A DNA stretch of 62,261 bases from positions 1-62,261 of the forward strand of contig NZ_VICE01000023.1 of NCBI RefSeq assembly GCF_006546775.1, read 5' to 3'. Origin of the DNA: Marilutibacter aestuarii. GTDB lineage: Bacteria > Pseudomonadota > Gammaproteobacteria > Xanthomonadales > Xanthomonadaceae. Below are positions 1-10,819 of the stretch, in pieces. Under the pieces are notes generated by a model that saw only the letters and a program-made list of their open reading frames with translations, made no database searches and was not told where the DNA came from. The position numbers and the translations under genes were made by a program. Every line of letters begins with the position of its first letter. The first letter of the stretch is position 1.

Positions 1-94
1 GCGCGGACGCGCCGCCCATCACCGCCAAAGAGACGGCAAGCAGGCTGACTGCGGCGACGCGGGACGTGAAGGCGGGGGTGGAAAAGTTGGTCAT
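1..94 (-). CDS. N-terminus of a secreted protein (partial)
   Basis: Reading leftwards from an ATG at 94-92, the frame is open to the window edge (31 codons). It encodes a typical Sec signal peptide: a short polar start, a hydrophobic stretch (VAAVSLLAVSLAVM) and a small-residue cleavage region (GGASA). The mature protein lies outside the window, so no function can be given. It is divergent in position from nothing nearby; 209 bp separate it from the next gene on the same strand. Confidence 0.6.
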   Translation of the reverse strand, partial: MTNFSTPAFTSRVAAVSLLAVSLAVMGGASA

Positions 95-303
95 GCGACT
101 CCGGGACGTGCCTCGCAGGCCACCGCTGGGACGGCGGAGGGGGAATGGGCTGCGGGCGTTGGGCTGCAGGGGCATTCTCTGAATCAGGCGGTGAATCCGG
201 TCTGAACTTTTCCGGTGCGGGACGAGGCCCATTCAGCCACGCATTCAGGTTATTGGCAAGTGCTGGCCTGCATTCAGTGTGAAAGACAAGTGATTGAGGA
301 CAC

Positions 304-1211
304 TCAGAAAATTTCGCCGACGCAGCAGCGCAGCGAGCCCCCGGCGGCCTCGATGGCGTCCAGCGGCACCTCACGCACGACGAACCCCGCCCGGCCCAGG
401 GCAGCGCGGTTCAGCGGGTCCAGGGCGCGCCCGGCGCGGGCGCTCATCCAGACCGTGCCGGCGTCCAGGGCCAGGCAGTTGGCGACGAACCCCTGGCGCT
501 CGGCCGCCGACAGGCGGATCGCATGCGGGGCGTACAGGTCCGCGATGGCCGCGGCCGCCGTCGGGGACGCGAAGCCGTCCTCGCACAGCAGCACGCAGCG
601 TCCGGCCAGCACGCTCATCACCACGTTGGCGTGGTATTCGCCCGGCGCAAGATCGAACACCAGGGTCGTGCGCAGGCCGAAGGCCTCGTGCATCAGGCGG
701 GCGCCGTCCTCGTCGCAGCGCTCGGACAGGCCGCAGTAGCCCAGTCCGCGCGCCCGGTCGATGACCAGCGAGCCCGTCAACTCGCAGGGGTGTGGTTGCC
801 CGGACAGGTCGATCGTGCGGGCGCCCAGGACCTCGCCGAAGAAGCGGCGGATGTCCTCGCGCGCGGTTTCGCGTTGCCGTACCGGGTGCCGCATGCGGCC
901 GACCAGCAGGCGGCCCGGCGCGCTGGCGAAGGCATTGTTGGGGAAGACCGCGTCGGGGGTGTCCGGGTCGCCGGGAAAGCACAGGACCGGGCAGGACGCG
1001 GCCAGCGCGGCGTGCAGGGCGCGGTGCTGGGCCAGCGCGCGCTCGGGTTCGAAGGCCGGGGCCTCTGCCATGTAGGCGTTGTCCAGCGCCGACTGCTCGG
1101 CCCGGCGGAAGCCCTCCGGCGCGACCAGGAAGGCCGCGCGCGCGGTCGCCGGCCCGAAGTCCGGCCCGCAGCCGCGGGCCAGCGCGAGGAAGGCCCCGGG
1201 GTCGCGGGTGA

Positions 1212-1215
<4 letters not shown>
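304..1215 (-). CDS. ctlX: CtlX/amidinotransferase-like hydrolase (citrulline/arginine-type)
   Basis: A 303-aa cytoplasmic protein of the amidinotransferase/arginine deiminase superfamily (pentein fold), close to the CtlX citrulline-utilisation hydrolases. Visible family features are FPNNAF (91-96), a CELTGS stretch (144-149), GYCGLSERC (159-167), EYHANVVMSV (193-202) with the likely catalytic His195, and the C-terminal SLRCCVGEIF with the likely nucleophile Cys297 or Cys298. The length fits CtlX (about 300 aa). The start is a GTG at 1215 whose bases overlap the dusA stop (GTGA), so translation is probably coupled to dusA. The family is confident. Whether the substrate is citrulline, arginine or a methylated arginine cannot be decided from sequence. 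Confidence 0.85.
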
Positions 1216-2255
<1,040 letters not shown>

Positions 2256-2495
2256 GGACGGCACGACGGGCTGGCGGTGGCCCGAATGCCCCATTGTCGC
2301 CGCTCGGCGGCGGGAGGTCTAACCCGTGCGGCTGATGGCGACGCCTTGACCGGGCCGTGCAAGCAGCCGGGCTGGCCACGAGGGCGCCAGGATGCACGAC
2401 TCGGCGTTCAATCGCCTGCGTTCCCATTTCCTTTTCAAGATGGGGCAGGGTCGGAAGCACAGCGCGCGAGGACCCCGGAAGCGCGCGCGCCTGGG

Positions 2496-3956
2496 TCACA
2501 GGGCCAGTTCGAGCGTCGTCTTGGCATTCAGCGTGGCCGACCAACGCTGTGCGCCCGTGGCGCGCAGTTCGTAGAGACCGAACGGCGTGGCGAGCGCGGC
2601 CCGCGACAGTGAGCCGTCCGCGACCAGCGAGACGATGCGCAGTCGCTGGCCGGGCCATTGGTAGGCGCTTGCAAAGAACGTGCGCAGCGGTTCGTCGGCG
2701 ACCAGTTCGCCGACGCAGCGGCCGTGCTCGATGCGGAACGAGGCCGGGACATGGAATCGCGCGCGCTCCAGCGTGCCGGACAGGCGGCCGGATGCGGGAC
2801 ACGCCGCCGCGACCAGTCCATCGGGCGCTGGCCGGAACGGCGCCGTCAGCAACCGGGCCGTTGGCTCCATCGCAGACACCCACATCGCGTTCGACAGCAC
2901 GCTGGTTGCCGTGTCCTGCTCGGGCCATACGACCAGCACGCTGCGGGCGCCGGGCGTGATACCGGCATGGTGCGCGATGCGGGCGCCATCGGCGTCGTGG
3001 CCGAGCCGCCAGCCAAAGCCGACCTCATAGTCGCGCTCATGCACGGGAGAGCCATCGGCCAGGCGGGTGGGCTGCTGCATCGCCTGCCAGCGCGCGGCGG
3101 AGACGATGTGATTCCCGAGGAGGCGACCACCGAAGCGCACCAGGGCCTCCGGGGTGGCAGCCAGTCCGCCGCCGGGCCAGGTATAGCTCATGTCGGTGTG
3201 CCGGACGCGGCGCGCTTCACCTTGTTCGATGTCGTAGAGCAGTGAGGCCTGCGTGGCCGGAGCGTCGCCATCGGCATGGATCGCCAGGCCCGGGGCGACG
3301 TGGCGGCGGACATAATCCAGGAAATGCTCGCCCGAACGCGCTTCGATCACCGCGCCCAGCAGCGTGTAGCCCCACGAAGAGTAGTGGTACGCCGTGCCGG
3401 GCGCCGACAGCAGCGGCCGGCCGGAGAAGATCCCGACGGCATCGCGCGCGGTCGGATAGCGGACGCGACTGAGCACCTGCAGGTCATTGCCGGCGTAGTG
3501 GGGCGCACCCGAGACGTGCGCGACAAGCTGGCGCACCGTCACCTGCGACCAGCTTTGCGGCAACCAGGGCAGCGTGTCGCCCACTGGCATGTCGATGTCG
3601 AGCTTCCCCTCCTCGGCCAGCTTCGCCGCTCCGGTGGCCGCTATGACCTTGGAAACGCTGGCCAGCCGGAACACGGTGTCGCGTTCCACGGGCGCGCGTG
3701 CCTCGACGTCGCGCCAGCCCGCGCAGCCGGTCCACGCCACGTGGCCGTCGCGCCATACCGCGGCGCCCATGCCCGGCACGCCGTTGGTGTCGACCAGCGC
3801 CTGCAGCAGGCGTTGTGACGTGGCACTGGCGGCATCGGACGATGTGGCACTGCAGGTGTCGGCGGCCATCGCGGGAGCGGTGCCGAACAGCATGGCCACG
3901 GCGCAAGCCGTCACCAGGCCGGCACCTGCAGTCGTGCGGGAAGGCGTGAGGGACAT
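2496..3956 (-). CDS. Secreted serine hydrolase, beta-lactamase class C / peptidase S12 family
   Basis: A 486-aa protein with a signal peptide (residues about 1-32, ending PAMAAD) and a beta-lactamase/penicillin-binding-protein-type domain (PF00144 family). The nucleophile motif SVSK (Ser100-Lys103) is present. The second motif reads YSS at 192-194, where YxN is more usual, and an HHAG stretch stands near the usual KTG-like position. The C-terminal 120 residues form an extra beta-rich domain, as in many esterase/D-aminopeptidase members. It could be an esterase, aminopeptidase or carboxypeptidase; a true resistance beta-lactamase is unlikely. An SD-like GGAG precedes the ATG. It stands alone between dusA and the two-component genes. 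Confidence 0.85.
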   Translation of the reverse strand: MSLTPSRTTAGAGLVTACAVAMLFGTAPAMAADTCSATSSDAASATSQRLLQALVDTNGVPGMGAAVWRDGHVAWTGCAGWRDVEARAPVERDTVFRLASVSKVIAATGAAKLAEEGKLDIDMPVGDTLPWLPQSWSQVTVRQLVAHVSGAPHYAGNDLQVLSRVRYPTARDAVGIFSGRPLLSAPGTAYHYSSWGYTLLGAVIEARSGEHFLDYVRRHVAPGLAIHADGDAPATQASLLYDIEQGEARRVRHTDMSYTWPGGGLAATPEALVRFGGRLLGNHIVSAARWQAMQQPTRLADGSPVHERDYEVGFGWRLGHDADGARIAHHAGITPGARSVLVVWPEQDTATSVLSNAMWVSAMEPTARLLTAPFRPAPDGLVAAACPASGRLSGTLERARFHVPASFRIEHGRCVGELVADEPLRTFFASAYQWPGQRLRIVSLVADGSLSRAALATPFGLYELRATGAQRWSATLNAKTTLELAL

Positions 3957-4075
3957 GAATGAACTCCGGCCGGGGGAGCTCTCACCCTAGTCGCGTGTCT
4001 CCGGGATGTCGTGCGGGATGCGGCAGGACGTGCATGCGCTGCGCCGCTCCGGTGCGGCTGCGCCCGCCACACGGA

Positions 4076-4825
4076 TCAACGGTGTGCCTGCAGCGCGCGA
4101 ATCAACGTGTCGATATACGTTCGACTGACGCGGACCGGCGTACCATCATGCAGCCGCAGCATGGCATCGCGATTGGTGAGGGGGTGCATCTCCGCCACCT
4201 GGTCCAGGCGCACGATCGAAGAACGATGCACGCGGACGAATCGCGAGGGGTCCAGCTGGAGTGCCAGCTGGTGCAGGGACTCGCGCACGATGTAGGTCCG
4301 TTCGCCGGCATGCAGGACGGCGTAGTCGCCGTCGGCGCCGATCCAGGCCACGCTGTCAACGCGGATGAACAGCGTGCGGTGGCCGATCCTGACCGAGAAC
4401 TTCTCCAGGTACCTGCGGGCCGGCAGGGCGGCAAGCTGCTTGCCGGGGTCATCGAGATCGCGCAGACGAAGAAGGGTGCGGACGCGCGACATCGCTTCCG
4501 CGAAGCGGAGGTCGTCGATCGGCTTGAGCAGATAGTCGACGGCATTCAGGGCGAAGGCCCTGACCGCGAAGCTGTCGTGCGCGGTAAGCAGGATCGCCAG
4601 GGGCCTCCGGGATGGCGTGAGCGCCGCCAGCACATCGAGACCGGTCATGCCGGGCATCTGCACGTCCAGGAACACCACATCCGGGCCTCGGGCCTGCAGG
4701 CCGGCGAGTGCCGCGGCGCCCTCCTCGTACTCACCGACGACCTCCACGTCATCGAAGGGCGCCAACAGCGAGAGCACGCCACGCCGGGCCAGGGGTTCGT
4801 CATCGACGACGCAGACGCGGATCAC
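4076..4825 (-). CDS. LytTR-family response regulator
   Basis: A 249-aa response regulator. The N-terminal CheY-like receiver (1-120) has acidic residues in VVDDEP (7-11), phospho-acceptor Asp54 in FLDVQMPG and the conserved Lys in LLKPI. The C-terminal LytTR DNA-binding domain (about 140-245) contains RVHRSSIV and the closing SRTYIDTLI. The GTG start at 4825 overlaps the kinase stop (GTGA), which rejects the longer frame that runs back into the kinase gene. It is the cognate partner of the upstream LytS-type kinase. LytTR regulators bind short direct repeats; no target could be located here. Confidence 0.93.
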   Translation of the reverse strand: MIRVCVVDDEPLARRGVLSLLAPFDDVEVVGEYEEGAAALAGLQARGPDVVFLDVQMPGMTGLDVLAALTPSRRPLAILLTAHDSFAVRAFALNAVDYLLKPIDDLRFAEAMSRVRTLLRLRDLDDPGKQLAALPARRYLEKFSVRIGHRTLFIRVDSVAWIGADGDYAVLHAGERTYIVRESLHQLALQLDPSRFVRVHRSSIVRLDQVAEMHPLTNRDAMLRLHDGTPVRVSRTYIDTLIRALQAHR

Positions 4826-5916
4826 GGAGCGGGCTCCAACGAGGTCCGCGCCGGCAGCACCAACCGGACGTGGTAGCAACCGTCCCGGACGCCCGCCTCC
4901 ACGTGGGCCGTGCCGGGGTAGAGCCGCTCGATGCGGCCGCGCACGTTGTCCAGCCCGACCGCCGGGCGGCTGCCCTCATGTGCCGGCGCATCGTCAGCCT
5001 CTGGCAGGTCATTGCTGATCCGGATATCGAGTTGCGCGCCGTCGCGGGCGATGCGGATGCTCAGACGTCCCGGTGCACTGCGGGGTGCGATGCCGTGTCG
5101 GATCGCGTTCTCGACAAGGGGTTGCAGCAGCAGGTACGGAACATGCGCGGCGAGCACGCCATCACCGAGCTGCCATGAGGGAAGCAGGCGTTTTCCCAGC
5201 CTGGCTTTCTCGATTTCCAGATACGCTTCGGTCATGGCGACCTCTTCGGCCAGCGTAACCTCGTGGCCGTTGCGGGTGTCCAGCACCGAACGCAGGAAAT
5301 CACCGAGGCGCGCGAGCATCTGGCGGGCCTCGCCGCTGCGTTCTTCCGCCACCAGCGTGGAAATGGCGTTGAGGGTGTTGAACAGGAAGTGCGGTTGCAA
5401 CTGGTAGCGCAGGGCACGCAGCTCGGCGTCCCGTGCCAGCGCGCGTGCTTCGAGATGCCTCGCCTGTTCGTACCGCAGCTCCGCGTAGTACATGACCACC
5501 GCGTGCACGGCGCAGTACGCGACAAGCACCAGCCATGCGCCCTCCAGACCACGGAACAGCAGCGGCACGTCGACCACGCCCGGAGTCGCGAGCCGCATCA
5601 GGTCGCCGGATAGGAAGGCCTGCAGCGCGACACTCAACAGACGCGTGGACAGCGCCATCGCATAGGTCGCGGCGAGCAGCAACCCAGCGATCCGCCAGGC
5701 GGCCATCCCACGCCGCCACAGCGCACGCTGCAAGGCGGTCAGCGGCAGCACCCACAGCACGAACGCGGACAGGTACAGCGTGCGCGACAGTGTCGCGTTG
5801 CCGTGGCCGAGGATGGGCATCGCCATCACCAGGAGGCACGCGCCCAGCGGCAAGCCGGCCAGCACCGGCAGCCAGAAGGGAGGAGAGGCGTGCCGGGCGG
5901 CGCGAAGCGGTTTCAT
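4822..5916 (-). CDS. LytS-type sensor histidine kinase (PF06580 family)
   Basis: A 364-aa membrane kinase with about four N-terminal transmembrane segments (residues 14-145), a short coiled linker (146-168) and a His_kinase domain. The phospho-accepting His176 lies in LQPHFLFNTLNA, the family signature, and the N-box Asn270 in PLVENAIRHG. The C-terminal ATP-binding part has VGLDNVRGRIERLYP. No periplasmic sensor domain is evident, so the stimulus is unknown. The GTGA overlap with the LytTR regulator indicates one transcript and a cognate pair. The SD upstream of the ATG is weak. Confidence 0.93.
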   Translation of the reverse strand: MKPLRAARHASPPFWLPVLAGLPLGACLLVMAMPILGHGNATLSRTLYLSAFVLWVLPLTALQRALWRRGMAAWRIAGLLLAATYAMALSTRLLSVALQAFLSGDLMRLATPGVVDVPLLFRGLEGAWLVLVAYCAVHAVVMYYAELRYEQARHLEARALARDAELRALRYQLQPHFLFNTLNAISTLVAEERSGEARQMLARLGDFLRSVLDTRNGHEVTLAEEVAMTEAYLEIEKARLGKRLLPSWQLGDGVLAAHVPYLLLQPLVENAIRHGIAPRSAPGRLSIRIARDGAQLDIRISNDLPEADDAPAHEGSRPAVGLDNVRGRIERLYPGTAHVEAGVRDGCYHVRLVLPARTSLEPAP

Positions 5917-6319
5917 GCGTGGGGGGCCTGGACAGGTTGCGGCTACGCTAGCTCACCACGGGAGCCCGCGCCATCGCCAGCCCGCTGCGCCGGAGCGGTG
6001 GCGCGGTGCGCCGGATCGGCAGGGAAAATCCTGGAGATGCGCCCGCAAGCGCTGCCCTGCTTCGGGAAAAGGGGCCGCGTTCGTCTGGCGCGTGGTCGCT
6101 TGAACAACTGGACGGCTCGCCGGGCTGGCGGCGGCGTGAATGCCCGGTAGTCCGCGCGTGGCCGCGAGAGCCATGAACCGCCCCGCAGACCCGCGACGGA
6201 CCCGGAAGTGCCTGGGCACGCGATTGGGCCGTCGGGTCCGGGATACGGAGTCCGGCAGCAGGTGGCCCCGCTTTTCCTGGGCTCGAGGCCGGCACAGCAG
6301 GACCCAGGGCGTCGTCGAA
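5917..6319. other. Intergenic stretch, no gene recognised
   Basis: About 400 bp between the kinase start and the end of the last gene of the xylan operon. Open frames here have no plausible start with SD and no family resemblance. It must hold the kinase promoter and the 3' end of the xylan transcript, but no U-tract terminator was found. Confidence 0.6.
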
Positions 6320-7339
6320 TCAATCCGGCGCCGGCACGGAGATCCCCGCTTCGGTCTGCAGTACGGGCTGCATGCTGCCATCGGGGTTGTACTGCAGGTG
6401 CTCGACGGTGACGGCGCGCCTGCCGATGGCGCCGTTCTGGTCGCCGATGGTGAGCGCGGCGTTGTGCAGGAACAGGTACCAGTGGCCCTTGAACTCGACG
6501 ATGCCGGGGTGGATGGTGAAGCTGTACTTGCCCGAGCCGGTGAGTTCGCCGCGGTAGGTCCAGGGGCCCTGGAGTGATGGCGCGGTGGCGTAGGACACCT
6601 TTTCGTCGCGATGCGTGCTGCGGTCGAGCGAGGCGTAGGTCAGGTAGTAAAGTGCGCCGCGCTTGTGCAGCCACGGGCCCTCCTCGAAGTGCGGCGGCGT
6701 GATCTCGGTGATGTCGCCGTCGATCTCGATCATGTTGGGCTTGAGCCGCGCGATGTAGCACTGGCGGTTGCCCCAGGCGATCCAGGTGGTGCCGTCCTCA
6801 TCGGTGAACACGGTCGGGTCGATGTCTTCCCAGCTGTGCGTGCCCCGCGGCGTCATCGCGTTGGTGACGAGCGCCGCGCCCTTGGCGTCGACGAAGGGGC
6901 CGGTGGGGCTGTCCGACACGGCGACGGCGATGGCCTTGCCCGGCCGGGTGTCGTCGTGCTCGACGGCGGCATAGAACCAGAACCGGCCGTCTTTCGCGAT
7001 CGCCTGCGATGCCCAGGCATCGCCCTTGGCCCAGGCGAAGTCGGTGGCCTTCATGATCGGTCCGTGGTCGACCCAGGTCGCCATGTCCGTGGTCGAGTAG
7101 ACCAGCCACTCGCGCATGTTGAACATCTCGTCGCGCTGGGCCTCGTCGTGGCCGACATACAGGTAGAGGCGATCGCCGACGACCAGCGGCGCGGGGTCCG
7201 CGGTGAAGCGGTCGCGGAACAGCGGGTTGGCGCGCGGCGTCACGCTGTCCCGAGCCACGGCCGACAGCACGATCATGCTCGCCGCGATGGCGACCGTGGC
7301 GCGGAGGACCGGTAGCGTGGATCGGCGATTCAACTGCAT
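6320..7339 (-). CDS. Glycoside hydrolase family 43 (arabinofuranosidase/xylosidase type), secreted
   Basis: A 339-aa five-bladed propeller GH43 enzyme with a signal peptide (about 1-29). The GH43 acid triad is visible: base Asp48 in TADPAP, pKa-modulating Asp174 in EDIDPTVF, and acid Glu220 in EEGPWLH. Length fits a single-domain GH43 without a C-terminal beta-sandwich. The likely role is removal of arabinose or xylose from arabinoxylan fragments in the periplasm. It is the last gene of the operon, 39 bp after the epimerase, with a good SD (AAGGAG). Exact specificity cannot be read from sequence. Confidence 0.88.
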   Translation of the reverse strand: MQLNRRSTLPVLRATVAIAASMIVLSAVARDSVTPRANPLFRDRFTADPAPLVVGDRLYLYVGHDEAQRDEMFNMREWLVYSTTDMATWVDHGPIMKATDFAWAKGDAWASQAIAKDGRFWFYAAVEHDDTRPGKAIAVAVSDSPTGPFVDAKGAALVTNAMTPRGTHSWEDIDPTVFTDEDGTTWIAWGNRQCYIARLKPNMIEIDGDITEITPPHFEEGPWLHKRGALYYLTYASLDRSTHRDEKVSYATAPSLQGPWTYRGELTGSGKYSFTIHPGIVEFKGHWYLFLHNAALTIGDQNGAIGRRAVTVEHLQYNPDGSMQPVLQTEAGISVPAPD

Positions 7340-7378
7340 GGTGACTCTCCTTGTGAAGGCTGCAGGCGGGCGAGCCCG

Positions 7379-8227
7379 TCACCCGCTGTGTTCAAGGCGC
7401 CACGAAAGTTCGAAGGCCAGGTCCACCCGCTGGCCGGGCGACAGGACGCGGGGTGCCAGGTTGAAGGCATCGGGAGGTCCGGTCTGCGGTTCGACGCAGG
7501 TGGCGGACGGGTCGCCGTCGTAGACGACCCAGTGATCGGTATCGGCGCGCAGGCCGAGACGCTGGCCCTCGCGTTCGAGGACGATGGTGTCGTGGGCGAT
7601 GAAGCAGTCGTCCCACGGGCCGAGCCCGGGCGCCCCGGGGGGCGCGGTGGTGATGCCGGACGCGTCGCGCGGGTACATCGCCTCGGGCGCGAACAGCAGC
7701 CGCTCCGGTTTGCGGAACCACGGATGCCAGCCCAGGGTGACCGGCATTGCATGGTCCCCGGCCTGCACCGACAGCGCCAGTTGCAGCGAGGCATCGCCCA
7801 GCGTCACCGACTGCGTGGCGATGCCGCCGAACGGCCAGTAGTCGTCTCGCGGCAGGGACAAGGACAGCCGTGCCTGCCGCGGATCCCGCGCGCCGACCTC
7901 CCAGGGGCGCGAGTAGCCGATCCCGTGGATGGCGTGCGCGCCGAAGTTGCGCCGCAGCTGGTGGCTGCGGCCCCCGAGCTCGAAGCGCCCTCCCCTCAGG
8001 CGACCGGCCCAGGGCAGCATCGGATAGCAGCCCCACGCGATCGTCGCGGGCGCCTCTTCCGGGCCCAGCAGCCAGTCCACGCCGGCGAACCTGATCTGCG
8101 CGAGGCGGCCTCCGGCTTCCGGTGCCAGGGCGACCTCCAGCGGGCCGTGTCGCAACCGGCACAAAGGCCCCGGCGGCATCGGGGCCATCGCATCGTCCCA
8201 GGCGGCGCGGGCCGGATCAGCCGCCAT
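7379..8227 (-). CDS. galM: Aldose 1-epimerase
   Basis: A 282-aa aldose 1-epimerase family protein (galactose-mutarotase-like beta-sandwich). It shows NFGAHAIHGIGYSRPW (histidine-containing substrate site), LGWHPWFRKP with the second conserved His, and a late acidic CVEPQTGPPDAF segment where the catalytic Glu sits in the family. It interconverts alpha and beta anomers of free aldoses, so here it would speed entry of beta-xylose or arabinose into catabolism. No signal peptide is seen, so it is cytoplasmic. Its start overlaps the end of the upstream GH43 gene by 11 bp, which indicates co-translation. Confidence 0.88.
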   Translation of the reverse strand: MAADPARAAWDDAMAPMPPGPLCRLRHGPLEVALAPEAGGRLAQIRFAGVDWLLGPEEAPATIAWGCYPMLPWAGRLRGGRFELGGRSHQLRRNFGAHAIHGIGYSRPWEVGARDPRQARLSLSLPRDDYWPFGGIATQSVTLGDASLQLALSVQAGDHAMPVTLGWHPWFRKPERLLFAPEAMYPRDASGITTAPPGAPGLGPWDDCFIAHDTIVLEREGQRLGLRADTDHWVVYDGDPSATCVEPQTGPPDAFNLAPRVLSPGQRVDLAFELSWRLEHSG

Positions 8228-9254
8228 ACGGATCGATCGTGCGGATGCGACCGTCCGACTCGTGGTGCAGGACCGTGCACTTGGCCGAGCGCAGATGCGT
8301 CACGCCGCCCGAGTGCAGGGCGTCGTGGTAGAAGAGATACCACTGCCCGTCGAAGGCGCAGATCGAATGGTGGGTGGTCCAGCCGACCACCGGCTTCAGG
8401 ATCACCCCGCCATAGGTGAAGGGCCCATAAGGACTGTCGCCAATGGCGTAGCACAGCAGGTGGGTGTTGCCGGTGGAGTACGACAGGTAGTAGCGGCCGT
8501 CGTGCTTGTGCACCCAGGGGCCTTCGAAGAAGCGCCGGGCGTGATCGTCCGCCCGCAGGGGATGGCCCGCTTCGTCGAGGATCACCACCTCCCGTGTCGG
8601 CTCGGCCAGGGTCGTCATGCCGGCATCCAGGCGCGCGACCCGGGGCCCGAGCGCCGGATCGGCGCCGACGGGCTCCTCGTGCGAGAGGTCATGGCGGTTG
8701 TCGCGGTACTTCTGCAACTGCCCGCCCCAGATGCCGCCGAAGTACAGGTAGTGCGCCCCGTCCTCGTCCTCGAACACCGCCGGGTCGATCGAATAGGCGC
8801 CCGGGATCGGTTCGGGCTCCGCGCGGAACGGCCCTTCCGGACGTTCGGCGATGGCCACGCCGATGCGGAACATGCCCCCGGGGTCCTTGGCGGGGAAGTA
8901 CAGGTAGTAGCGGCCGTCGCGCGTGGCTGCGTCCGGCGCCCACATCTGACGGTCTGCCCACGGTACGTCGCGCACGTGCAGTGCCAGCCCGCAATCGATG
9001 GCGTCGGCGTCCGGCGCGTCCATCCTCAGCACGTGGTAGTCCTGCATGCCGAAATGCCCGCCCTCGTCGTCGAAGGGCGCGCCGCCGTCGATGTCGTGGG
9101 AGGGGTAGATGTACAGCCGGCCCTCGAATACGTGGGCGGAGGGATCGGCGGTATAGATGTGGGTCACCAGCGGCCGGGAGATCGCACGGGCGGCCAGCTC
9201 GTCCAGGCAGGGGTTGGCGGCAAGGGCGGCGTGGTGGTCAAGCGTGTCTGTCAT
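8217..9254 (-). CDS. Glycoside hydrolase family 43, predicted cytoplasmic
   Basis: A 345-aa GH43 enzyme: base Asp37 in YTADPSA, IDPAVFEDED with the second Asp, and FFEGPWVHKHDG with the acid Glu. There is no signal peptide, so it probably acts on imported arabinoxylo-oligosaccharides in the cytoplasm, which fits its position right after the GPH symporter. The ATG at 9254 has AGGAG 9 nt upstream; an in-frame ATG at 9275 would overlap the symporter and lacks an SD. It is related to arabinofuranosidase/xylosidase GH43 enzymes; the precise linkage is not predictable. Confidence 0.88.
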   Translation of the reverse strand: MTDTLDHHAALAANPCLDELAARAISRPLVTHIYTADPSAHVFEGRLYIYPSHDIDGGAPFDDEGGHFGMQDYHVLRMDAPDADAIDCGLALHVRDVPWADRQMWAPDAATRDGRYYLYFPAKDPGGMFRIGVAIAERPEGPFRAEPEPIPGAYSIDPAVFEDEDGAHYLYFGGIWGGQLQKYRDNRHDLSHEEPVGADPALGPRVARLDAGMTTLAEPTREVVILDEAGHPLRADDHARRFFEGPWVHKHDGRYYLSYSTGNTHLLCYAIGDSPYGPFTYGGVILKPVVGWTTHHSICAFDGQWYLFYHDALHSGGVTHLRSAKCTVLHHESDGRIRTIDPYGG

Positions 9255-9271
9255 GGCTGTGGCTCCTGGCG

Positions 9272-10819
9272 TCACGCCGGCGTCCCGGCGGCGCGCCTGC
9301 GCTCGCCCAGTTCCCGTTCGATCCGCGCCTCCATGCGCTTGTCGATCTCATAGGTGAAAAGCAGCGCCACGGCGACCAGGAAGGGGATCGCGCTGTAGAC
9401 GCTCACGGTCATTCGGATGCCATCGACGACCGCCGCCGATTGCTGGTCCGCGTCGGCCACGTAGCCGTAGTGCGCGAGGATGCCCGCGACGAGGGCGCCG
9501 CCGATGCTGAGCCCGATCTTCAGGCCGCACAACATGGCCGAGAAGACGATCGCAGTGGCGCGGCGACCGTTCTTGAGCTCGGAGTAGTCGGCGACGTCGG
9601 CGATCATCGCCCACAGCAGCGGGATCGTGATGCCGTAGCAGAAGCCATGCAGCATGAACGCGCCGAACACCATCGGGACCGCGGTCGGCGGGAATGCGTA
9701 GAACGCCAGCAGGAACAGCGTGGACGCGAACAGCGCCCCGCCGAACACGTCGCGCTTGCCGAAGCGATCGGCCAGCCGGCGCGACACGCCGATGCCCAGG
9801 ATCATGCAGATGATGCCGCTGCCGTTGAACAGGCTGAAGGCCGAGGTCGCCGGGTCCTCCGGCCACTGGAAACCCGCCAGGCCCATGCCGGTGAGCGCGG
9901 CGTTGAGTGCGTCGATCATGCCGTTGAAGCCGGTGTCCTGCAGGAAGCCGGCCAGCGCCGCCTCGCTCATGTAGTACTGGAAGTAGTAGATGTACGTACC
10001 GCCCTTCAGCGCCAGGTTGGCGAAGACCAGGATCGTCAGCGCCAGCATGACCTGCCACGGCCGGTTGGCGACCAGGTCCGACAGGTCCTGCAGCACGCCG
10101 CCGGACTGCGCCTTCGTCGGCACGATGCGCTCGCGGGTGGTGGCGAAGGTGATCAGGAAGAACACCGTGCCCACCACGGCGAACACGGTCATCACCCGCT
10201 CGAAGCCCTGCACGCGGTCGCCGTCGCCGAGGATCAGCACCAGGGGCATCAGCAGTACCTGGATGATGAACTGCGCGATCATCACCGCGACGAAGCGGTA
10301 GGCCGACAGGCTGTTGCGCTGGCTCATGCTGCCGGTCAGCACGCCACTGAGCGCCGAGTACGGCAGGTTGTTGGCCGCGTAGACCAGGACCAGCAGCGCG
10401 TAGGTGACCAGCGCGTACGCCACCTTGCCGCGCTCGCCCAGGTCCGGCGTGGTGAAGGCCAGCAGCGACAGCACGCCGAACGGGATCGCGGTGAACAGGA
10501 TCCAGGGGCGGAAGCGGCCCCAGCGCGTCGCCGTGCGGTCGGCCAGGATGCCGATCAGCGGCGTGAACAGGAATGCGCCGAGCATGCCGACCACGAAGAT
10601 GATGGTCGCCGCCGTCGACGCCGGCAGCCGGTAGACGTCGGTGTAGAAGAACGCCAGGTAGGTCACCAGCGTCTGGAAGATCAGGTTCGCGGCCAGGTCA
10701 CCCAGGCTGTAGCCCAGCTTTTCCCGGATCGACAAGGTGTGGTCGGTGCTGGCCATGCGAGGAATGTTCCCGGCGTCGTCGGCGGATGCAAGCGGAGTGG
10801 TGGAGGCGGTCGGGCTCAT
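9272..10819 (-). CDS. GPH-family sugar/oligosaccharide:cation symporter
   Basis: A 515-aa, 12-helix inner-membrane transporter of the glycoside-pentoside-hexuronide (MFS) family. It begins with the family-typical EKLGYSLGDLAANLIFQ; further landmarks are GILADRTATRWGRFRPW, NNLPYSALSGVLT and LLWAMIADVADYSELKNGRR. It probably imports xylo-oligosaccharides or substituted xylosides. Its ATG overlaps the GH3 stop (ATGA), and a cytoplasmic GH43 follows 17 bp downstream. The first about 25 residues are a polar extension; a second Met at codon 22 is an alternative start. Confidence 0.92.
   Translation of the reverse strand: MSPTASTTPLASADDAGNIPRMASTDHTLSIREKLGYSLGDLAANLIFQTLVTYLAFFYTDVYRLPASTAATIIFVVGMLGAFLFTPLIGILADRTATRWGRFRPWILFTAIPFGVLSLLAFTTPDLGERGKVAYALVTYALLVLVYAANNLPYSALSGVLTGSMSQRNSLSAYRFVAVMIAQFIIQVLLMPLVLILGDGDRVQGFERVMTVFAVVGTVFFLITFATTRERIVPTKAQSGGVLQDLSDLVANRPWQVMLALTILVFANLALKGGTYIYYFQYYMSEAALAGFLQDTGFNGMIDALNAALTGMGLAGFQWPEDPATSAFSLFNGSGIICMILGIGVSRRLADRFGKRDVFGGALFASTLFLLAFYAFPPTAVPMVFGAFMLHGFCYGITIPLLWAMIADVADYSELKNGRRATAIVFSAMLCGLKIGLSIGGALVAGILAHYGYVADADQQSAAVVDGIRMTVSVYSAIPFLVAVALLFTYEIDKRMEARIERELGERRRAAGTPA

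Noticed and set aside
2496-3956. Antibiotic-resistance class C beta-lactamase
   Set aside because: SVSK is present, but the YxN motif reads YSS, no clear KTG is seen, and a C-terminal extra domain fits esterase/peptidase S12 proteins better.
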